Shown here piece after piece: positions 51,699-60,946 of a stretch of DNA of 64,000 bases (positions within the stretch are counted from its first letter, which is position 1; each line of letters opens with the position of its first letter). This stretch comes from Streptomyces toyocaensis (GTDB lineage: Bacteria; Actinomycetota; Actinomycetes; Streptomycetales; Streptomycetaceae), in assembly GCF_000725125.1 (NCBI RefSeq), contig NZ_JFCB01000016.1, forward strand, positions 62,001 to 126,000, given 5' to 3'. The position numbers and the translations under genes are program-made. The notes below the pieces were generated by a model. It had not been told where the DNA came from, did no database searches, and saw only the letters and a list, made by a program, of their open reading frames with translations.

Positions 51699-54242
51699 TC
51701 AGCGCCGCGCCACCCGCAGCTCCCCTCCCCCGTCCTCCCCGGCGGTCACCGCCAGCGCCCCGTCCCGGTCCGTGCGCAGCACCGTCGCGCCCCCGGCGCG
51801 CAGGGCGGCGACCGTACCCGGGGCCGGGTGGCCGTAGGTGTTGTCCTCGCCCGTGCTGATCAGCGCGAGCCGTGGCGCCGCCCGGCGCAGCAGGTCCGGG
51901 TCCTGGTGGGCCGAGCCGTGGTGGGCGACCTTGAGCACGTCCACGCCGGTCAGCCGCCGCGCCGCCGGTGACCTCGCCAGCGCCCGCTGGGCCGGGGGTT
52001 CCAGATCGCCGAGCAGCAGCAGGCGCAGGCCAGCCGTGCGGACCAGCATGGCCACGCTGGCGTCGTTCGGCCCCTCGGCGGCGAGGTGGACGCCCGGTGG
52101 CGGCCACACCACCTCCCAGGAAAGACCGCCCGCGCGCCGCACCTCACCGGCGGCGGCCTGCGTCACCGGGACGTGCCGGGCTGCGGCGAGTCGCCGTACG
52201 AACGCGGCCTGCTCGGCGGGCTCTTCGAGGGTCGTCGCCTGGATGGCGCCCACCTCGCGTCCACGCAGCACGCCGGGCAGGCCCGCCACGTGGTCGGCGT
52301 GGAAGTGGGTCAGGACGACGAGGGGAACGCGGGTGACGCCCAGGGAGCGCAGGCAGCGGTCCACCAGGGCCGGGTCGGGTCCGGTGTCGACCACCACGCC
52401 GGAGCGCGGGCCCGCCGCCAGCACCACCGCGTCGCCCTGGCCCACGTCGCACATCACCATCCGCCAGCCGGGCGGCGGCCAGCCCGTGACCACCCGGGTC
52501 AGTGGCCGGGGCTGCGCCACCACCAGCACCAGGAGCAGTGCGCAGGCACCGCACCACCAGGGATGTCCCGGCAAGCGCCGCACCACGAGCAGCACGGCCA
52601 GGGTGACGGCGCCGAGCGCCGCCGCTCCGGTCCAGCTGCCGGGCCAGTCCACGCCCGCGCCGGGGAGCGCGGCACCGGTCCTGGCGACCCGCGCGATCCA
52701 CTCCGCGGGCCAGCTCGCGCACCAGGCCAGGACGCGGGCCGCCGGCATCGCGACCGGGGCCGTGGCCAGGGCCAGGAAGCCCAGCACCGTGGCGGGCGCG
52801 AGCGCGAACTCGGCGAGCAGATTGCAGGGGATCGCCACGAGGCTCACCCGTGCCGCGAGCACGGCGACCACCGGCGCGCACAGTGCCTGCGCGGCACCCG
52901 CGGCGGCCAGCGCCTCCGCGAAGCGGGGCGGGACGCCGCGCCGGCGCAGTCCGGCGCTCCAGCGCGGAGCGAGGGTGAGAAGCGCGCCGGTGGCCAGCAC
53001 GGAGAGCAGGAAGCCGTAACTGCGGGCCAGCCAGGGGTCGTAGAGCACCAGGAGCAGTACGGCGGTCGCCAGGGCCGGGATCAGCGATCTGCGGCGGCCG
53101 GTGGCGAGTGCGAGCAGGGCGACGGATCCGCAGGCGGCGGCCCGCAGCACGCTGGGGTCGGGCCGGCACACGACGACGAAGGCGAGGGACAGCGCCGCGC
53201 CCAGCAGTGCCGTGGCCCGTAGCGGGATGCCGAGGCGGGGCGCGAGGCCCCGGCGCTCGGTGTGCTGCGCCAGGCCGGGAGGGCCGAGGAGCAGGGCGAG
53301 AAGGATGGTGAAGTTGGCGCCCGAGACGGCGAGCGTGTGCGTGAGGTCGGTCTCCCTGAACGCCTCGTCCAGCTCCGGGCTGATCCGCGCGGTGTCCCCC
53401 ACGACCAGCCCCGGCAGCAGCGCCCTCGCGTCCGGGGGCAGTTCGTCGGTCGCCTCCCGCAGACCGGCCCGCAGCCCTCCCGCCAGTCGTTGCGGTCCCG
53501 ACGGCCCGCCCACGGTCCGCGGCCCCTCCCCGCCCTTCACCCGCAGGACCGCGGCGAACCGGTCACCACCCCCGAGGGCCGGGGCGAGCCGTGCCTCCAC
53601 GCGCAGCCGGGTGGAGGGGAGCAGGCGGAGCCAGGGGGAGCTCCGCCCGCCCGCCGGCGCGGCTCGCCCGGGCGGGCGGACGTCGACGATCAGCAGCACG
53701 GGTGCCCGGGTCGCCCGCACCGCTCGACCGGGTCGCTCCACCCGCCGCACGTCGGCCTCGATCAGCACGGACGGCGGGGCCATGCGGTTCCCGCTGACCC
53801 GGGGCCGGGTGAGCCGGGGGTCGGCGGTGATCTCGATCTCGGCGGTGACCCCGGCGTACTCCCGCGCCAGCGTGGGGACGGGGCCCCGCCGCAGGTCGGC
53901 GCCGTGCAGCCCCGCCGAGCCGGCGGCAGCGGCGACGCAGAGCAGCACGGCGGCGACGGCGTGGGCGGCGGCGCGTCCCCGTCCCGGCACGCGGCTCGCG
54001 GTCACGAGGAGGGCGAGGGCCGTCAGCAGGGAGAGGAGCACGGCGCCCACCACCGGGGCGGGCGGCGCGTGCAGCGTCAGCGCCGCCGTGGCCCACGCGG
54101 CCAGGGCGGGCGGGACCAGCCGGAGGTCCGCCGGCCCCTCCTGCCTCGGGTGCGCGGCGCCGAGCCGCTTGCCGGACGTCGCGTGGACGGGCCGCCGCGC
54201 GGTGGGTGCCGTGGGCGGTGGCGCCGTCGTTTCTGTGCTCAT
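51699..54242 (-). CDS. comEC: ComEC/Rec2-family DNA-uptake channel
   Basis: This is an 847-residue membrane protein. An N-terminal membrane region and OB-like domain are followed by the competence domain (LLPGLVVGDTARISPELDEAFRETDLTH), many helices, and a C-terminal MBL domain with LTHFHADHVAGL and KVAHHGSAHQD. The usual zinc ligands are present. The ATG overlaps the comEA stop (ATGA). Natural transformation is not well established in Streptomyces, so the role may be in nucleic-acid uptake or recycling. Confidence 0.92.
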   Translation of the reverse strand: MSTETTAPPPTAPTARRPVHATSGKRLGAAHPRQEGPADLRLVPPALAAWATAALTLHAPPAPVVGAVLLSLLTALALLVTASRVPGRGRAAAHAVAAVLLCVAAAAGSAGLHGADLRRGPVPTLAREYAGVTAEIEITADPRLTRPRVSGNRMAPPSVLIEADVRRVERPGRAVRATRAPVLLIVDVRPPGRAAPAGGRSSPWLRLLPSTRLRVEARLAPALGGGDRFAAVLRVKGGEGPRTVGGPSGPQRLAGGLRAGLREATDELPPDARALLPGLVVGDTARISPELDEAFRETDLTHTLAVSGANFTILLALLLGPPGLAQHTERRGLAPRLGIPLRATALLGAALSLAFVVVCRPDPSVLRAAACGSVALLALATGRRRSLIPALATAVLLLVLYDPWLARSYGFLLSVLATGALLTLAPRWSAGLRRRGVPPRFAEALAAAGAAQALCAPVVAVLAARVSLVAIPCNLLAEFALAPATVLGFLALATAPVAMPAARVLAWCASWPAEWIARVARTGAALPGAGVDWPGSWTGAAALGAVTLAVLLVVRRLPGHPWWCGACALLLVLVVAQPRPLTRVVTGWPPPGWRMVMCDVGQGDAVVLAAGPRSGVVVDTGPDPALVDRCLRSLGVTRVPLVVLTHFHADHVAGLPGVLRGREVGAIQATTLEEPAEQAAFVRRLAAARHVPVTQAAAGEVRRAGGLSWEVVWPPPGVHLAAEGPNDASVAMLVRTAGLRLLLLGDLEPPAQRALARSPAARRLTGVDVLKVAHHGSAHQDPDLLRRAAPRLALISTGEDNTYGHPAPGTVAALRAGGATVLRTDRDGALAVTAGEDGGGELRVARR

Positions 54243-55609
54243 GGGCGTACGAGGTTCCGCAGATCCGCGAAGCGGCGGTCGCCGATGCCGTTGACCTCGC
54301 GCAGTTCGTCCACCGAGCGGAAACCGCCGTTCCTGGTGCGGTGGTCGACGATGTGCTGGGCCAGGACGGGGCCGACGCCGGGGAGGGCGTCGAGCTGGTC
54401 CAGGGTGGCGGTGTTGAGGGACACCGGCGCGGTGGGACCGGCTCCTGCCGCCGTGCCGGTGCCGCCGCCGGGTGCCGCCGCGGCCGGTGCCGGACCTCCT
54501 ACGACCACCTGTTCACCGTCGACGAGGAAACGGGCGCGGTTCAGGGTGTCGGTCCGGGTGCCGGGACGCACTCCACCCGCCGCCCGCAGCGCGTCCTCGA
54601 CGCGTGAACCGGCCGGGAGGCGGTGGATGCCCGGCTCGCGCACCTTGCCGCTGACGTCGACCACGATCCGCGGGGCCGCCGTGCCCCCGTCCTTCGCCGC
54701 GCCGGCCGGCGCGCCCGGTGCGCCGTCCTCCCCGTTCGCCCGCTCCACGGGCGACTGGGCCGCCCGCACCACCTCCGGGGCGCTCACCGGCTGTGTCCGG
54801 CCCGTCCAGAAGTGCTGGACGGCGAAGCCGAGGACGAGCACGAGCAGCGCCGACAGCGCGACGACGCTGCGCCGTTCCAGCCCGCAGCGTGCCTGCATCC
54901 ACAGGGGCAGGCGCTCCCGCACGGCGAGCCCCACCCGCCGGCCCACGGAGGTTTCCGGTTCGCCGCCCGCGGGAGGCCCCGGTTCCGGCACCCCCGCGGG
55001 CGTCCCCGGGTCAACGGACCCCGCGCCGCCGCCGTCCGCCCCTCCCACCCCGGCCGCCGCGGCGGGACGGGCCCCGCTCACCGGACGCGCCGTGTGGCCG
55101 ATCCTCACCGCCGGGTCCGCGGCCGCCGCGCGCGGAACGACGGCCGGGCGCCCCGTCGGGAGCGAACGCGCCACCGGGGCCGGGTCGTTCGCGCCCGTGC
55201 GGTACCCGGCCTCGCGGTCGAAGGGAACCCCGCCGCCGACGGGAATCCCGCGGGCACGGTGCGGAGCCGCCCACCGATGCGCACCGGCCGCCTCCGGACG
55301 GTGCACGGCCGCCGACGCATCGGCCCGCCCGCCGCGTCCCGCCCCGTCCAGCGCCCAGCTCGGCACCCGCCCGGCGCCCCTGGCGCCCGCCCCGGCGGAA
55401 CCCGGACCCCCGTCGCTCTCGCCGAACAGCGCCTCCGCCCGTCGCCGGAGTTCCTCCGCCGACGCGAGACGGTCGCGGGGGCGGTACCCGTGCCGTGCCC
55501 GGGAACGGGACCCGCCGGTGCGGCGGTGGCGGACGCGGTGGTCGGACGCGGGGCCACGGCCCGGTCCACTGGTCGGGGTCGCTGTGCGTGAGCGTGATCG
55601 AAGTGCCAT
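54239..55609 (-). CDS. comEA: ComEA-like DNA-binding membrane protein
   Basis: This is a 456-residue protein with an unusually long, Arg/Pro/Gly-rich N-terminal region (about 250 residues, likely disordered and cytoplasmic), one membrane helix (VVALSALLVLVLGFAVQHF), an SLBB domain (VDVSGKVREPGIHRLP) and a C-terminal helix-hairpin-helix pair (LNTATLDQLDALPGVGPVLA and VNGIGDRRFADL). It delivers DNA to ComEC in competent bacteria. The extended N-terminus is larger than in Firmicutes but common in actinobacteria. The ATG at 55609 is preferred. Confidence 0.9.
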   Translation of the reverse strand: MALRSRSRTATPTSGPGRGPASDHRVRHRRTGGSRSRARHGYRPRDRLASAEELRRRAEALFGESDGGPGSAGAGARGAGRVPSWALDGAGRGGRADASAAVHRPEAAGAHRWAAPHRARGIPVGGGVPFDREAGYRTGANDPAPVARSLPTGRPAVVPRAAAADPAVRIGHTARPVSGARPAAAAGVGGADGGGAGSVDPGTPAGVPEPGPPAGGEPETSVGRRVGLAVRERLPLWMQARCGLERRSVVALSALLVLVLGFAVQHFWTGRTQPVSAPEVVRAAQSPVERANGEDGAPGAPAGAAKDGGTAAPRIVVDVSGKVREPGIHRLPAGSRVEDALRAAGGVRPGTRTDTLNRARFLVDGEQVVVGGPAPAAAAPGGGTGTAAGAGPTAPVSLNTATLDQLDALPGVGPVLAQHIVDHRTRNGGFRSVDELREVNGIGDRRFADLRNLVRP

Positions 55610-55726
55610 GCGTCGAGGATCCGGCACCTCGCCGGACCGCGATGATCTTGCCCGATTCCCGGGGACTACTCACCGGTTGTGGACAACTCCGTCACCCGTA
55701 CGAGCGCCGGGCCGCGGACGGGCGCC

Positions 55727-56572
55727 TCACCGGGCCGAGACCACGACCCCCAGCAACCCGGGTCCCGTGTGCGCCCCGATCACCGCGCCCACCTCGCTGA
55801 CGTGCAGGTCGGCCAGGCCCGGCAACCGGACCCGCAGCCGCTCCGCGAGCGCCGCCGCGCGCTCGTGGGCGGCGAGATGGTGGACGGCCACGTCCACCTG
55901 CGCGCCACCCGCCCGATCGGCCGCGATCTCCTCCAGACGGGCGATCGCCTTGGACGCGGTGCGCACCTTCTCCAGCGGTTCGATACGGCCGCCCGCCAGC
56001 TGGAGCAGCGGCTTCACCGCGAGCGCCGAGCCGAGCAGGGCCTGCGCGGCGCCGATCCGGCCGCCCCGGCGGAGATAGTCGAGGGTGTCGACGTAGAAGT
56101 AGGCGGACGTGGCCGCCGCCCGCTTCTCCGCGGCCGTGACCGCCTCGTCCACCGTGCCGCCCGCCTCCGCGGTCTCCGCGGCCGCCAGGGCACAGAAACC
56201 GAGCGCCATCGCGATCATCCCGGTGTCCACCACGCGCACCGGCACCGGTGCCTGGCGGGCCGCGACGACCGCCGCGTCGTGGGTGCCCGAGAGTTCGGCG
56301 GACAGGTGCAGGGAGACGATGCCGCTCGCGCCGGACTCGGCGGCCCTGCGGTAGGTCTCGGCGAAGACCTCGGGTCCGGGGCGCGACGTCGTGACCGGGC
56401 GCCGCTTCTGCAGGGCCTGCGCGAGGGAACGGGTGGAGATCTCCGTGCCCTCCTCCAGCGCGCGGTCGCCGAGGACCACGGTCAGGGGTACCGCCGTGAT
56501 GCGGTGCCGCTCCATCGTCCGGGCCGGAAGGTAGGCCGTTGAATCGGTGACGATCGCGACATGGCGGGACAT
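55727..56572 (-). CDS. DegV family fatty-acid-binding protein
   Basis: This is a 281-residue DegV protein (FakB-like) that binds a fatty acid for phosphorylation by a FakA kinase. The N-terminal VAIVTDSTAYLP, the TSRPGPEVF segment and the SLHLSAELSGTHDAA loop are conserved. The partner kinase is not encoded here. It is in the same-strand run leuS - membrane protein - degV - comEA - comEC. Confidence 0.9.
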   Translation of the reverse strand: MSRHVAIVTDSTAYLPARTMERHRITAVPLTVVLGDRALEEGTEISTRSLAQALQKRRPVTTSRPGPEVFAETYRRAAESGASGIVSLHLSAELSGTHDAAVVAARQAPVPVRVVDTGMIAMALGFCALAAAETAEAGGTVDEAVTAAEKRAAATSAYFYVDTLDYLRRGGRIGAAQALLGSALAVKPLLQLAGGRIEPLEKVRTASKAIARLEEIAADRAGGAQVDVAVHHLAAHERAAALAERLRVRLPGLADLHVSEVGAVIGAHTGPGLLGVVVSAR

Positions 56573-56655
56573 GAGCTGGAGGTTACCTGGCGTAGTGCCC
56601 GTGCGGCAGTCCGGCCCCGCGGGCCGCGTCCGGCCGTGGCGGGATCACACGGTGC

Positions 56656-57402
56656 TCACGTGGTGCTCTCGGGGCGCGGCTTCTTCTGCCAGGAGTACGT
56701 GGGCCGCGGCGCCGGCGGGTCGAGGGCGGCCCGCGCCGGGTCCTGCCCCGCCCTGTGCCCGGAGGCGGGCTCCTGCGCCTCCGGCCGGGACCGACCGTCC
56801 GTCGGGGCGTCGGCGGCGGGAGCCTCGGGCCGGCGCGGCGGCGCGGGCTGCGCCTCCGTGGTGGTCCAGTGCCGCAGGGCACCGGCCTCCATGTCGATCT
56901 GGCCGCTCAGGGAGTCGAGGTCGTCGTCCGCGAAGCGGCGGGCGCGGTCGCGGGCGGCCCAGCGCAGGGAGTCCGCGGAGCTCGTGATGCGTTCGGTGCG
57001 CTCGCGCAGCCCGGGCAGCCGCGCGGCGAGGGTGGCGCGGTCCGGCTCTGACTCCATGCGCCTGAGCTCGCCGTCCAGTTCACGACCGTGCTCACTGAGC
57101 CGCTGGAAGAGCCCGAGGGACTCCTTGAGGGACGCGTCCTCGGCGGCGGTGGCCTCCAGAGCGTCCTGGGTGGCCCGCATGGAGGTGCGCAGCGTGAGCC
57201 GGAGCTGCGCGATCTCACCGGCCGGTCCGGACTGGGCGAAGGCCTTGGCCCTCAGGGTGTGGTCCTCGACCGTGCGGCGGGCCTGCGTGATGTGGCGGTC
57301 CGCGCTGCGCTTCGCAGCGCCGACGACCTTCACCGTGGCGTAGGCGCCGAGCACCACGAGGAGCACGAAGAGCAGGGCGACCACTGCGAACACCGCTTCC
57401 AC
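56656..57402 (-). CDS. Membrane-anchored coiled-coil protein, unknown function
   Basis: This is a 248-residue protein with a single N-terminal membrane helix (AVFAVVALLFVLLVVLGAY), a coiled-coil region of about 150 residues (for example SLKESLGLFQRLSEHGRELDGEL), and a Pro-rich tail (APPRRPEAPAADAP). The GTG at 57402 has GGAGGAG six bases upstream. The shape resembles a scaffold or cell-envelope protein. I do not recognise a named family. Confidence 0.75.
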   Translation of the reverse strand: MEAVFAVVALLFVLLVVLGAYATVKVVGAAKRSADRHITQARRTVEDHTLRAKAFAQSGPAGEIAQLRLTLRTSMRATQDALEATAAEDASLKESLGLFQRLSEHGRELDGELRRMESEPDRATLAARLPGLRERTERITSSADSLRWAARDRARRFADDDLDSLSGQIDMEAGALRHWTTTEAQPAPPRRPEAPAADAPTDGRSRPEAQEPASGHRAGQDPARAALDPPAPRPTYSWQKKPRPESTT

Positions 57403-57588
57403 GAGGCTCTCCTCCCGGGCCCTTCGGCCTGTCCCGGCACACTCCGTGCCGCTCTTCAACGGTAAACGCAACGGGCAGGCCGGAAGTTCCTCGAGAACCC
57501 CGATCCTGCCCGTAGGGGACGACCCCGAGCCCTGGTCCCGGCCCCGGCTGCCCTCGCTCACCTCACGCGGTCACCTGGCGCGCCCACC

Positions 57589-60465
57589 TCACGCCGGAAC
57601 GATGTTCACCAGCTTCGGCGCCCGTACGATCACCTTGCGGATCCCGGCCCCGTCCAGCGCCGCGACGACCCGCTCGTCCGCCAGCGCGGCCTTCTCCAGC
57701 TCGTCCTCGGAGATGTCGGGGGACACCTCGAGCCGCGCCTTGACCTTGCCCTTGATCTGCACGACGCAGGTGACGGTCTCGTCGACCACGTACGCCGGGT
57801 CGGCCACCGGGAAGTCCTGGTGCACCACCGACTCGGCGTGCCCCAGCTTGCGCCACAGCTCCTCGGCGACGTGCGGGGCCAGCGGCGCCACCAGCAGCAC
57901 CAGGGACTCGGCAACCGGCCGCGGCAGCGCTCCTCCCCGCTTGGTCAGGTGGTTGTTCAGCTCGGTGACCTTGGCGATGGCGGTGTTGAACCGCATGCCC
58001 TCCAGGTCGCCGCGCACGCCGTCGATCGCCTTGTGCAGGGCGCGCAGGGTGTCCTCGTCGACGTCGTCGGTGTCGACGACGGTGACCTCCCCGGTCGCCT
58101 CGTCGACGATGTTGCGCCACAGCCGCTGCAGCAGCCGGAACTGACCGACCACCGCACGGGTGTCCCACGGGCGCGACACGTCCAGCGGGCCCATGGCCAT
58201 CTCGTACAGGCGCAGTGTGTCGGCGCCGTACTCGGCGCAGATCTCGTCCGGAGTGACCGCGTTCTTCAGGGACTTGCCCATCTTGCCCAGCAGCCGGGTG
58301 ACCTTCTCGCCCTGGTACCAGTAGCCGCCGTCGCGCTCCTCCACCTCGGCGGCCGGTACGGCGATGCCCCGGCTGTCGCGGTAGACGTAGGCCTGGATCA
58401 TGCCCTGGTTGAACAGCTTGTGGAACGGCTCCGCCGACGACACGTGCCCCAGGTCGTACAGCACCTTGGACCAGAAGCGCGCGTACAGCAGGTGCAGCAC
58501 GGCGTGCTCGGCACCGCCGACGTACAGGTCGACACCGCCGTGCGGCATGCCCTGGCGCGGGCCCATCCAGTACCGCTCGATCTCCGGGTCGACCAGCTTC
58601 TCGCCGTTGTGCGGGTCCAGGTAGCGCAGTTCGTACCAGCAGGAACCGGCCCAGTTGGGCATGGTGTTGGTCTCGCGGCGGTAGCGGCGCGGACCGCGGC
58701 CGTCGCCCAGGTCCAGGGTGACGTGGACCCAGTCCTCGTTGCGCGACAGCGGCGTCTCGGGCTGGGTGTCGGCGTCGTCCGGGTCGAAGGTGCGCGGGCT
58801 GTAGTCCTCGACCTCGGGCAGCTCCAGCGGCAGCATCGACTCGGGCAGGGCGTGGGCGATGCCGTCCTCGTCGTAGACGATGGGGAAGGGCTCGCCCCAG
58901 TAGCGCTGGCGGCTGAACAGCCAGTCGCGCAGGCGGAAGTTGACGGTGCCCTCGCCGCGGCCCTCGCGCTCCAGCCACTCGGTGATGCGCGCCTTGGCCT
59001 CGACGACCCCCAGGCCGTCCAGGCTGATCTCGTCGTTGGCGGAGTTGATGATCTTCGCGTCGTAGGACCCGAAGGCGTCCTCCCAGGTGGAGGTGTCGGT
59101 GCCGCGGCCGTCGGTCGGCTCGACGACGCAGCGGATCGGCAGTTCGAAGGCGCGCGCGAACTCGAAGTCGCGCTGGTCGCCGGCCGGGACGGCCATGATC
59201 GCGCCGGTGCCGTAGCCCATCAGCACGTAGTCGGCGATGAAGACGGGCACCTGCTCGCCGTTGACCGGGTTGGTCGCGTACGCGCCGATGAAGACACCCG
59301 TCTTGTCCTTGGCCTCGGCCTGCCGCTCGACGTCGGACTTCGAGGCGGCCTGCGCGCGGTAGGCGGCGACGGCCTCGGCGGGCGTCGCGTGACCGCCGGT
59401 CCACACCTCGTGGGTGCCCTCGGGCCAGGCGTCCGGGGTGAACTTCTCGACCAGCGGGTGCTCGGGCGCCAGCACCATGTACGTGGCGCCGAACAGCGTG
59501 TCGGGGCGGGTGGTGAAGACGGTGATGTTCTCGCCGTCGATGGGGAAGTCGACGCGGGCGCCCTCGGAGCGGCCGATCCAGTTGCGCTGCTGCAGCTTGA
59601 TGGCCTCGGGCCAGTCCAGGGCGTCCAGGTCGTCCAGCAGGCGGTCGGCGTACGCCGTGATCCGCATGTTCCACTGGCGCAGCTTGGCCTTGAAGACGGG
59701 GAAGTTGCCGCGCTCGGAGCGGCCCTCGGCGGTGACCTCCTCGTTGGCCAGGACGGTGCCCAGGCCGGGGCACCAGTTGACCGGCGCGTCCGAGGCGTAG
59801 GCCAGGCGGAACCCGCCGAGGACGTCGGCGCGCTCCGCCTCGCTCAGTTCCCCCCACGGGCGCGTGTGGCCGGGTACGGCACGCTCACCGGACTCGAACT
59901 GCGCGACCAGCTCGGTGATCGGACGGGCCCTGCCCGCCTCGTCGTCGTACCAGGAGTTGAAGATCTGCAGGAAGATCCACTGGGTCCACTTGTAGTAGTC
60001 CGGGTCGATCGTGGCGAACGACCGGCGCTTGTCGTGGCCCAGGCCCAGCCGGCGCAGCTGGGACTTCATGTTCTCCATGTTGGCCTCGGTGGACACGCGC
60101 GGGTGCGTGCCGGTCTGCACGGCGTACTGCTCGGCGGGCAGGCCGAAGGCGTCGAAGCCCAGGGTGTGCAGGACGTTGTGCCCGGTCATGCGCTGGAAGC
60201 GGGCGAAGACGTCGGTGGCGATGTAGCCCAGGGGGTGACCGACGTGCAGGCCGGCACCGGAGGGGTACGGGAACATGTCCATGATGAACTTCTTGGGCCG
60301 GGCGGCCAGCTCCGGGTCGCCCGCCAGGTCACCCTTGGGGTTGGGCGCGGCGTACGTCCCCTCGGCGTCCCAGAAGTCCTGCCAGCGTGCCTCGATCTCG
60401 GCGGCCAGGGCGGCCGTGTAGCGGTGCGGCGCGGCCTCCGCGGCTGCGGGGTTCGTCTCGCTCAT
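57589..60465 (-). CDS. leuS: Leucyl-tRNA synthetase
   Basis: LeuS (958 residues) charges tRNA-Leu. HIGH-type motif PYPSGAGLHVGHPLGY, an inserted editing domain (FTTRPDTLFGATYMVLAPEH), and the KMSKS-type motif GKMGKSLKN are all present. The ATG at 60465 starts MSETNPAAAEAAP. A leader peptide with leucine codons and a terminator precede it, giving classical attenuation. Confidence 0.96.
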   Translation of the reverse strand: MSETNPAAAEAAPHRYTAALAAEIEARWQDFWDAEGTYAAPNPKGDLAGDPELAARPKKFIMDMFPYPSGAGLHVGHPLGYIATDVFARFQRMTGHNVLHTLGFDAFGLPAEQYAVQTGTHPRVSTEANMENMKSQLRRLGLGHDKRRSFATIDPDYYKWTQWIFLQIFNSWYDDEAGRARPITELVAQFESGERAVPGHTRPWGELSEAERADVLGGFRLAYASDAPVNWCPGLGTVLANEEVTAEGRSERGNFPVFKAKLRQWNMRITAYADRLLDDLDALDWPEAIKLQQRNWIGRSEGARVDFPIDGENITVFTTRPDTLFGATYMVLAPEHPLVEKFTPDAWPEGTHEVWTGGHATPAEAVAAYRAQAASKSDVERQAEAKDKTGVFIGAYATNPVNGEQVPVFIADYVLMGYGTGAIMAVPAGDQRDFEFARAFELPIRCVVEPTDGRGTDTSTWEDAFGSYDAKIINSANDEISLDGLGVVEAKARITEWLEREGRGEGTVNFRLRDWLFSRQRYWGEPFPIVYDEDGIAHALPESMLPLELPEVEDYSPRTFDPDDADTQPETPLSRNEDWVHVTLDLGDGRGPRRYRRETNTMPNWAGSCWYELRYLDPHNGEKLVDPEIERYWMGPRQGMPHGGVDLYVGGAEHAVLHLLYARFWSKVLYDLGHVSSAEPFHKLFNQGMIQAYVYRDSRGIAVPAAEVEERDGGYWYQGEKVTRLLGKMGKSLKNAVTPDEICAEYGADTLRLYEMAMGPLDVSRPWDTRAVVGQFRLLQRLWRNIVDEATGEVTVVDTDDVDEDTLRALHKAIDGVRGDLEGMRFNTAIAKVTELNNHLTKRGGALPRPVAESLVLLVAPLAPHVAEELWRKLGHAESVVHQDFPVADPAYVVDETVTCVVQIKGKVKARLEVSPDISEDELEKAALADERVVAALDGAGIRKVIVRAPKLVNIVPA

Positions 60466-60519
60466 GATCCTCAAAGCTCCATCGATCGTCTCTGCCTGCT
60501 GCTGCGACTGCCGGAAATG

Positions 60520-60544
60520 AAAAATCCCCTCGCACAGGAGGGGA
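60520..60544 (-). terminator. leuS attenuator terminator
   Basis: TCCCCTC and GAGGGGA form a perfect 7-bp stem with a 6-base loop, followed by TTTTT on the minus strand. T tracts are rare in this genome, so this is a convincing intrinsic terminator. It lies 55 bp before the leuS ATG and 45 bp after the leader peptide stop. Confidence 0.85.
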
Positions 60545-60557
60545 CGCCGCGCCGATT

Positions 60558-60583
60558 CCGACCTGCCGGTCACCGGCGGTCGG
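60558..60583 (-). promoter_or_regulatory. leuS leader hairpin preceding the terminator
   Basis: CCGACC/GGTCGG with an inner GCCGGT/ACCGGC forms a strong 12-bp stem. It begins seven bases after the leader-peptide stop. It is placed to act as the pause or protector hairpin of an attenuator; the alternative pairing was not computed. Confidence 0.6.
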
Positions 60584-60589
60584 GACTGA

Positions 60590-60628
60590 TCAGCGCGGCT
60601 CGCTAAGCAGAAGGCGTACGGCACGCAT
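60590..60628 (-). CDS. leuS leader peptide
   Basis: This is a 12-codon frame MRAVRLLLSEPR with three consecutive leucine codons (CTT CTG CTT), directly before a terminator in the leuS leader. Ribosome stalling at these codons under low leucyl-tRNA would favour antitermination. A -10-like TACCCT (60635-60640) would start the message at the ATG. Confidence 0.8.
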   Translation of the reverse strand: MRAVRLLLSEPR

Positions 60629-60946
60629 GGCGTCAGGGTACCGCAGCGTCCGATCGGGCCGCGACGCGCTTTGACGGCAGACGAACCCGGAGCCATGGTT
60701 ACTTCGCGTAACAACCACTAACGGACATCGCAACGGGCGCATGGTCTTTTGATAACAGCGCAATAACTCAAACCTCGTACTGATCGGTATGACGGGGCTT
60801 AGAGTTCGGCGGCGGGACCGCTTTACCGAACCGTTCGGAGTTGCCCCCATGAACTCTCGTCCAGACAGCAGCCCACCCCCCGCTCGGGGCAGGTCGGCTG
60901 CGGCTCCGGTGTGCCCGCTCCGCGTCGTGACGTCGGGAGGTCGGTC
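60629..60946. other. Divergent promoter region between the leuS leader and the redox pair
   Basis: This 318-bp stretch is AT-richer than its surroundings around 60700-60790. It contains GTTAC/GTAAC inverted repeats near 60699-60713 and CCGAACcGTTCGG near 60826-60838, likely promoter or operator elements. I saw no supported gene in it. Confidence 0.5.

Noticed and set aside
60466..60640. T-box riboswitch before leuS
   Set aside because: I found no T-box consensus bulge or specifier loop; a leader peptide with Leu codons plus terminator explains the leader better.
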